From Gnetum montanum (Eukaryota > Streptophyta > Gnetopsida > Gnetales > Gnetaceae): a DNA stretch of 64,000 nucleotides. Under the pieces are notes generated by a model, which saw only the letters and a list, made by a program, of their open reading frames with translations, had not been told where the DNA came from and did no database searches. Both the position numbers and the translations under genes were made by a program. The stretch covers positions 277,734 through 341,733 of the forward strand of contig MNCI01021391.1 in assembly GCA_015680685.1 (NCBI GenBank). Direction: 5' to 3'. This document shows, in pieces, positions 58,293-64,000 of the stretch; within the stretch, counting starts at the first letter, position 1; every line of letters starts with the position of its first letter.

Positions 58293-58830
58293 CTTCTCGC
58301 AAATTCTGTTACAAAATGACTGAATCAAATTGCACAAAAGCATAATATAAACACCAACAAAATCAGATTTTGATGTAGCACAACAAAGTCATATGGAATC
58401 TACCTCCTTTGCTGCGAAAAAACTGTTGCCCTTGTTTGTAGTTTATCCGTCAGGATTGGAAGGAAATCAGAACTTCAATAGAATTTAGAAACGCACATTG
58501 ACATACCGGATCAGAAATGCAGTATATCATTTTACCACATGTATGGGAAAAGTACGATACGACTTTTATTTGATTTTTCTATGCACTTTCAATTTCTGCT
58601 TTTGTTGAAATTCAGAGTTTTAACATTTAAATGTTTTTGTTTGTTTGTTTTCGAGAGGTTAGCGCGTGCTTTGTTTGGAACCAGGAGTTAGAAATTAAGA
58701 ATCTTATTACTAGGTCATTGTTTTTTGAAAAAGAGTATTTAATTGTATCTTTTCTTGAAACATGTCATCAAGTGATATAGTTGACATGATACTTTCAAGT
58801 AATTATAAAACAATATAACAATTCCTTAAT
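58293..58830 (-). promoter_or_regulatory. MPC1 5' UTR and promoter region
   Basis: Sequence upstream of the MPC1 ATG. A possible 5'-UTR intron is bounded by GGAG|GTAGAT (about 58403) and TTTGTAACAG (ending about 58306). No clear TATA box seen. A promoter here is inferred from position only. Confidence 0.35.
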
Positions 58831-58834
58831 TGTG

Positions 58835-58905
58835 TTTCAAACTAGCACCCTCTTACCTAGCAAGACAATGAGCTAACCACTTAAGCTATCTATCACTAGC
58901 AATTG
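58835..58905 (-). mobile_element. SINE-like element
   Basis: Minus strand reads 'gatagatagcttaagtggttag' (box-A-like) then 'gctagtttgaaac' (box-B-like), related to 2485-2610. Sits between the MPC1 promoter region and the LTR at 59169. Confidence 0.4.
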
Positions 58906-59168
58906 TACATTATAATAGAGGCGTCAAAATCCACAACTTTTTTTAACAATATTTACCACGAACATGTATAATCAAATTAGAACTTCATAACTCAAACATT
59001 CCCCACCAAATTGAACCCATGGAGCTTCCAAATCAAAAGTAATACCTCATTGTTATTTTTGTATGTTATAAGAATAGTATGTTGATCAATAAAAGAGTGC
59101 CTTGAGGAGGGGTTGGAACCTAAAACAATTTGATTCAATTTCAACCCAAGACATATAGCCAATATGAT

Positions 59169-59983
59169 TGATGAGCCACGATATCGTGTATGCGATATCA
59201 CATACGTGATATCACATCCACCACACGATATCGCATCCTCCCTCATCTTCTATAAATAAGAGGCGGCACCTTTGGTTCCAAGGTAGTTAGACTTAGACCC
59301 TTAGCTATATTCTTGCAATTTTGTTATTCTAGAGTTAGAATTATTTCTGTTTGCCCGCAATAGGAGCCATAGAGTGAACGGATCTTTATTCGAGCAATTT
59401 GTACCTGAGCACAATTTTGTGTACGGCAATAAAGACGAACTTTATGATAAAGATTAGAGCATACAGATTAAGCTAATTAGTAATTAATTATTGTTGAATG
59501 TTTAATGATTTCTTAGTTAATTAATCTCTCTCTTAACCTTCGACTCTCTTAGTTAAGTATACTCAGTACAACCGCTTCAAGCATGCGTGTAGCGCTTGGT
59601 AACCCAGTAACGATTAGCATTTGGTAATCCTAGCTGTGTTGCACTGGTTCAGGATGTGTACGGCAAGTGGGAATGGATACTAGTGTTAGGAACATTTAGA
59701 AACTAGTTAATGAATAGTTAATGTAAGTTAGCCACTTAGTTCTCTCTCCCTCTCCTTTATTAGCAGAAGACATAAAAAATATAAAAGCTATAAAAATCAT
59801 GTACCTCAAGCTTACTTAACCATACAACCATGACAATACAAGTAAGTTTGGGAAGACAACGATTGATTAACCCTGAGTGTTACATTAAGGCATGTAAGCA
59901 CTTAGTCCTTGGAGTTCAACCGGATCATGCGTGAAACGCTCGTATTCATATGGTTGAGTGTAGGGGTACCTCGCCACTCATCA
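59169..59983 (+). mobile_element. Element E (B family), 5' LTR
   Basis: 815 bp, TGATGAGCCA...CACTCATCA. TATA box TATAAATAAG at 59251-59260, preceded by a cluster of GATATC palindromes (CGATATCG, GTGATATCAC) at 59179-59234. Followed immediately by the PBS. Confidence 0.92.
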
Positions 59984-60003
59984 TTGGCACTGTTGTCGGG
60001 GAC
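59984..60003 (+). promoter_or_regulatory. Primer-binding site of element E
   Basis: TTGGCACTGTTGTCGGGGAC, close to the tRNA-Asp-type PBS of plant gypsy elements. Confidence 0.85.
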
Positions 60004-60079
60004 TTAGTTGTTTGTGCGCTGCGTAGAACATAGGAAATCATTCATATCATTGGAACGTTAGAACAAATCCTTAGGGTTA

Positions 60080-60965
60080 ATCAAAGAAAGATAACACAAC
60101 GGTACATTGCACACCAAACAAGACAAGATATCTTCTTCTTTGCATTAGAGCACTTCACCGCCTAGGACTAACATAAGAGGCAGTCGGCGGCATAATACAC
60201 GTAACTAGGATCGGCCAGTTCCTCAATAGTTTCGTGTGGTATATATACTCATCCTGATGAGTATGTACCCGATTTCACCTTTATTCTCCACGAAGAGAAC
60301 AACTGCATTGGAAAGACTTGGAGGGTAACATAGTGTTGCCTCCAGACCAATCAGTTCCCAACATGCTCATTCGTGCTCTCACACAAATATGCATGCTGCT
60401 TTTATACGTAGAATACATTGGATGCAATCATGACTCAAGGGACTATCATCCCACAGAAGCACAACATCAAAGGGACTTGCGACAAGAGAGATACCATACA
60501 TCCTTGAAAGGTAAATGGCCCCATGACGCTCTGCATGTTTTGAGCGAAATTGAGGATGGTGAACCTACTTCAAAAGGTTCCCCACAAAACGATGTTCCTC
60601 CTCCTAACATTGGTTAAGAGGTAGTATATCAAAACTTCCACTCTACTATTGACAACCTTGGTTTTGATACCCACGAACACGAAGTGTTCAATGAAGGAAC
60701 ACGAACACACGAAAGGACGGACATTTTGATCGTGATCACGACCGAGGTCGAGACCACCAAAGAAAAGGTAGAAAACATCATCATGGCAATGGTTCTCCTT
60801 CTTCTTCACCTTCATTGTCACCTTCACCCTCTCTTTCAGTGTTTGGATGCAGTCATAGAGAAACCAATCACGAGGATAAGGGAAAATGAAGTGAAAGACA
60901 TCGATGAGACAGTCGAGAACAAGGACAAGGGCACTATGAGGAATCAAGGCATAGAAGATGGGTAC
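60080..60965 (+). pseudogene. Element E gag, N-terminal part
   Basis: Frames containing HPDEYVPDFTFILHEENN (60240-60300) and MFNEGTRTHE (60690) match element B gag at 39435-38850. Stops and frameshifts throughout. Similarity ends near 60965; the gag core domain is missing. Confidence 0.7.
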
Positions 60966-61017
60966 TCAATGATGAGTAATAAAATTTCATTTGCACGAAG
61001 CTCTAGCTGGTTTATCT

Positions 61018-61240
61018 AAGGAATGACTGAATGTCTTTGAAAGTTTTCGGTTGACAGGTGATTCCTTGGATGATCCTAACTTTATCTAGGTCTACCTCCA
61101 TTTCTAAATGTGAAACCTTATGCCCAAGTACTACACCTTCTTGGACCATTAAATGGCTTTTATGCTAATTGAGCCTTAAGTTGGTTTCTACACATCTTTT
61201 TAGCACTTGCTCTAATCGGTCCAAGGCTTAGTCAAAACTT
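61018..61240. repeat. Inverted-repeat arm 1 (RT segment)
   Basis: Reverse complement of 63519-63738; both encode the RT stretch from SFDQALDRLEQ to IxSF. Arm ends mark the borders of an inverted block. Confidence 0.85.
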
Positions 61241-61620
61241 GTTCGATAAGTGGAGAATTCGTCCATAAAGACTTCCACTTTGTTTCCTATCTACTATTGG
61301 AATATGCTTAGAACTAGGCATTGAAATTTTGCAGGCACATTGCAAAAGCCAAAAGACATTTTTTTATGTGCAAACATTCCCCAATGGCTAGTGAACGTTG
61401 TCCTGGCTTGATCTTCTAGGGCTATTCGTAATTGGTTGTATCCACTATAGCCATCCAGAAAACTATAATAGCGATGCCCTGCTATGGTGTCTAAGACTTG
61501 GTCAATGAATGGCAACGGAAAGTGATCCTTAAATGTTGCCATGTTCAATAGCCTAAAATCTATGCACATCCTCCATTTGCCTCCCTTTTTAGGCACGATC
61601 ACCAGAGGGCTAACCCATTC
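61018..61620 (-). pseudogene. Reverse transcriptase, inverted block of element E
   Basis: The 102-residue frame 61602-61294 shows MIVPKKGGKWRMCIDFRLLN, HFPLPFIDQVLD, YYSFLDGYSGYNQL with the first catalytic Asp, and FGFCNVPAKFQ: a gypsy RT of a lineage different from element C. The YxDD region lies in the disrupted continuation (61293-61241), followed by the arm repeated at the right end of the window. Confidence 0.9.
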
Positions 61621-62165
61621 GCTATTAGTAATGGGATATAGAAACCCAGCCTTAAGAAGTTGTTCTATTTCTTTGTTTACTACTTACTTCAATTTTGGGT
61701 TCCATTGCCTTTACGGTTATTTTCGAGGTTTCATGGAGGGATCAGTGTAAATCCTATGTTGGCATATCCTAGGATCTATTCTAGTTAATTCGGGTTATGA
61801 CCAGGCAAAGGCTTTTGACCACTTGTTTATTACTTTTAGTAGTCTTCCTTTCTGTTTGGAAGAAATTCTTACATTAATGATTACTGGTTTTCCATTTTCA
61901 AGGGTTATATATTCCAGACCAGTGGGCAATGGTTTAAATTCTAGGGGCTCTTGTTTGAATTTTCAACTTCCCCCAGTTGATGTTTTCAAGGTTAAGGTTT
62001 GGAAGTTGGTAACGGACTTGCTCTAGTGCATCTATGCTTTCAATGTAAGCGCAAGTTATTCCCTTAGTTAGTTCCATGCACATTAGTGAATTCCTCTCTT
62101 GATTAGTTATCAGCCACTGGGTGTCTTCTTGTCATGTAGCTACTGCATACAAGCACTTTTGTATG
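61621..62165 (-). pseudogene. Protease-RT linker, inverted block of element E
   Basis: Disrupted minus-strand coding between protease and RT, homologous over 61945-62165 to the left piece in element B (34516-34841). Confidence 0.6.
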
Positions 62166-62814
62166 CTAAATATCTTGTGCACACCGGTTGCATGCAGGCA
62201 ATGCTAAACTTTGCACAACCCATGATCTCTGCACATAATTATACCCTCTATCATTGTATGCGATACATGGAACCTTCTTCTTCTCGATCTTTCCAAAAGT
62301 GTTCTCCTTAGATATTTCTAGGGAAAGATTGTGGATTCCTAGGTGTGCATCTATAGTACTTAGCCATGCCCTCCCCATTATTATTGGGAAGTCCCCTTTA
62401 CCATCATTCACTTATGTCACTAGGAAATCAGCTGGGAATAGTGATGGACTGGTTGGCCAACTCTAGGTGAATATTGCTCTTCTTTAATGGAGGCAGGTTC
62501 CAGGCTTTGTAAATTTCTTGTGATATTAGGTTGACTCCAGAACCTGAATCCAGAAGAGCTTTGCATGGATCATTCCCAACGATTTGGAGATAGTTTAGAG
62601 GGCTTCCAGGATTAGATAATTTCCTAGGAAGGTGGCCAACCTTAATCCAGTTAGTAACGACATGTGTTAACATAACCATATGCGTTGAGCTCGGTGTTTG
62701 GTTCAAAGGGGACTTTGAAGCTTTATTTGATAGGGAGGCATTCAAAGGTTCAACCGCTTGTGGTTGTAAGGGCTTGGTTGGACTGTTGGTTTTGAAGAAA
62801 GGTCTTTTCTTCAT
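62166..62814 (-). pseudogene. Retropepsin, inverted block of element E
   Basis: Frames 62814-62428 (LPRKLSNPGSPLNYLQ, KALLDSGSGVNLISQEIYKA with the DSG active site) and 62411-62166 ([20 protein letters not shown]) are two parts of one protease split by a frameshift. This site is the uninterrupted counterpart of the solo LTR insertion in element B. Confidence 0.88.
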
Positions 62815-62829
62815 ATGGTTGTCAGAACC

Positions 62830-63546
62830 AATAGCGGATTAAGGATTCATAGCCCTTGTGGCATTGCATTGCTACGGTTGAGTAGGGAGTTCCCCTTGCA
62901 TTGTTGTAGCGGGTGGTAATGGAGCTATTGGTGTGAGAGTTACGGATGGATTTGAAGGATGGTATGTTTGTGGGTTATCTCCCTTGGGAGAAGGAGTTCT
63001 ATAATACTCATGAGCTTGGTAGTGATGTTGTGGTGTAACGTGACTAACAAAGTCACGTGGAGATATTGGATGCTACATGTAGTAGCCATATGGGTCTGGT
63101 TGCCAGTAGGGGTACTGTTGCCTTGGTGGTGGCATCCCCCATGACTATGGGTATTGCCATTATTGATATATCTCAATAGATTATGGTGGAGTTTCACTTG
63201 GATAATATGTTAAAGGTTGGTGGAATTGCTTTGAGTTACCCTGGGGATAAGGTAACCGTCGAGGTGCCTACCGTTTATTAAGTCGTGGGTTGAGTGCATA
63301 CACCCCAAACTCTTGTAGATGTGAGATCACTGGGCAACATCTCTTAGGATGGTCGTATTGGCATATCTCACATCCACCATCATTGTCTGTGTCTGAATCC
63401 ACAACCTCTTCTATGATGGCCATTTTGCCCTTACCCTTGTTATGTGCATTTTCCACTTCTCTCTTTTTCTTTTTGTCATGGTCACTACCTCTCTCCCTAG
63501 TCTCCTTTACAATTTTAAGAACAGTTTTGACTAAGTCTTGGACCAA
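62830..63546 (-). pseudogene. Gag C-terminus, inverted block of element E
   Basis: Frame 63546-63268 has [17 protein letters not shown], the zinc-knuckle-like motif also found in element B (about 37580), preceded by a Lys-rich NKGKGKMA segment. Region 62830-63200 is a Gln/His/Pro-rich tail. The frame starts in RT-arm sequence, which is not part of gag. Confidence 0.8.
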
Positions 63547-64000
63547 TTAGAGCAAGAGTTGATGTGTAGAAACTAATTTAAGGCTCAACTGGCAGAAAAG
63601 CCATTTAATGGTCCAAGAAGGCGAAGTACTTGGGCATAAAGTTTCATAGGCAAGAATAGAAGTAGACCCAAACAAAATTAGGGTCATCTAAGGAATCACT
63701 CAGCAACCGAAAACTATCAAAGACATTCGGTCATTCCTTGGACAGAATGGCTACTATAGGAGATTCATTGAGAACTTCTCCAAGATTGCCAAACCATTGG
63801 TAGAGCTAATAAAGAAGGACGTATCATTCAAATGGACTAGGGAATGTGAACGATCATTCCAAACTCTAAAACAAAAGCTTGTAGAAACTTCCATTCTACA
63901 AGCTCCTAACTAGTCTAGACCATTCCATATAATGATCGATTCATCCAATTATGCTTTAGGAGCCGTACTTACATAGTTAGATGACCAAAAACTTCCTTAC
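63519..64000 (+). pseudogene. Element E RT C-terminus and start of RNase H
   Basis: Plus-strand translation: RT thumb/connection (TIKDIRSFLGQNGYYRRFI, KIAKPLVELIKKDVSFKW) leading into RNase H (PFHIMIDSSNYALGAVL with the first Asp), cut by the window edge. Three or more stops, at least one of them a CAG-to-TAG type. The first ~220 bp duplicate arm 1 in inverted orientation. Confidence 0.88.

Noticed and set aside
61541-62466. Plus-strand frames of about 70 residues
   Set aside because: Shadows of RT and protease on the minus strand.

Overview
Nuclear DNA from a plant with a very large, retrotransposon-rich genome. A conifer or other gymnosperm is my best guess: the gene has a giant intron, the plant Ty3/gypsy elements are old and heavily decayed, and flanking DNA is AT-rich. 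No rRNA, tRNA gene, CRISPR array or bacterial feature is present.

The one gene that looks intact is on the minus strand and spans almost the whole window: a mitochondrial pyruvate carrier subunit 1 (MPC1) gene of about 106 residues. Exon 1 (58292-58197) and exon 2 (57922-57868) are at the right, exon 3 (3878-3743) and exon 4 (3272-3239) at the left. All junctions are GT-AG, phases agree, and the spliced length is 321 nt including the stop. Intron 2 is therefore about 54 kb and holds nearly everything else. A ~700-bp direct repeat (4431-5127 and 57004-57705) sits just inside both ends of that intron.

Inside intron 2 is a nested stack. Element A (minus strand, LTRs 8319-9312 and 42215-42601) is split twice. 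Element C (11351-30837, TSD CTAAG) is a Tat-lineage Ty3/gypsy element with gag, protease, RT, two RNase H domains and integrase. Element B (31712-40378, TSD CTTAC) is an internally deleted gypsy element. C and B are each split by a solo LTR of one further family, D (23490-25132, TSD ATGCC/GTGCC; 34842-36414, TSD CATGG). Right of A lie an LRR receptor pseudogene, a truncated D element (LTR 44804-46066), two more B-type 3' ends (LTRs 46852-47669 and 48615-49425), a 5'-truncated LINE with a 14-bp TSD (51871-52671) and an intron-containing receptor-like cytoplasmic kinase pseudogene (53083-54180). Upstream of MPC1 exon 1 is another B-family element (59169-64000+) whose middle is inverted.

The most unusual object is a plus-strand, gene-like unit in antisense orientation between protease and RT of element C (19485-23355). 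It has its own TATA box, several exons with good splice sites, a segment resembling the NLI-interacting-factor/FCP1 HAD phosphatases, and downstream exons resembling accessory ORFs of plant gypsy elements. It carries premature stops and the HAD catalytic aspartates are missing. Also notable: three LTR families independently carry arrays of short perfect palindromes in their LTRs, and many stops or active-site losses look like C-to-T changes at CAG sites.
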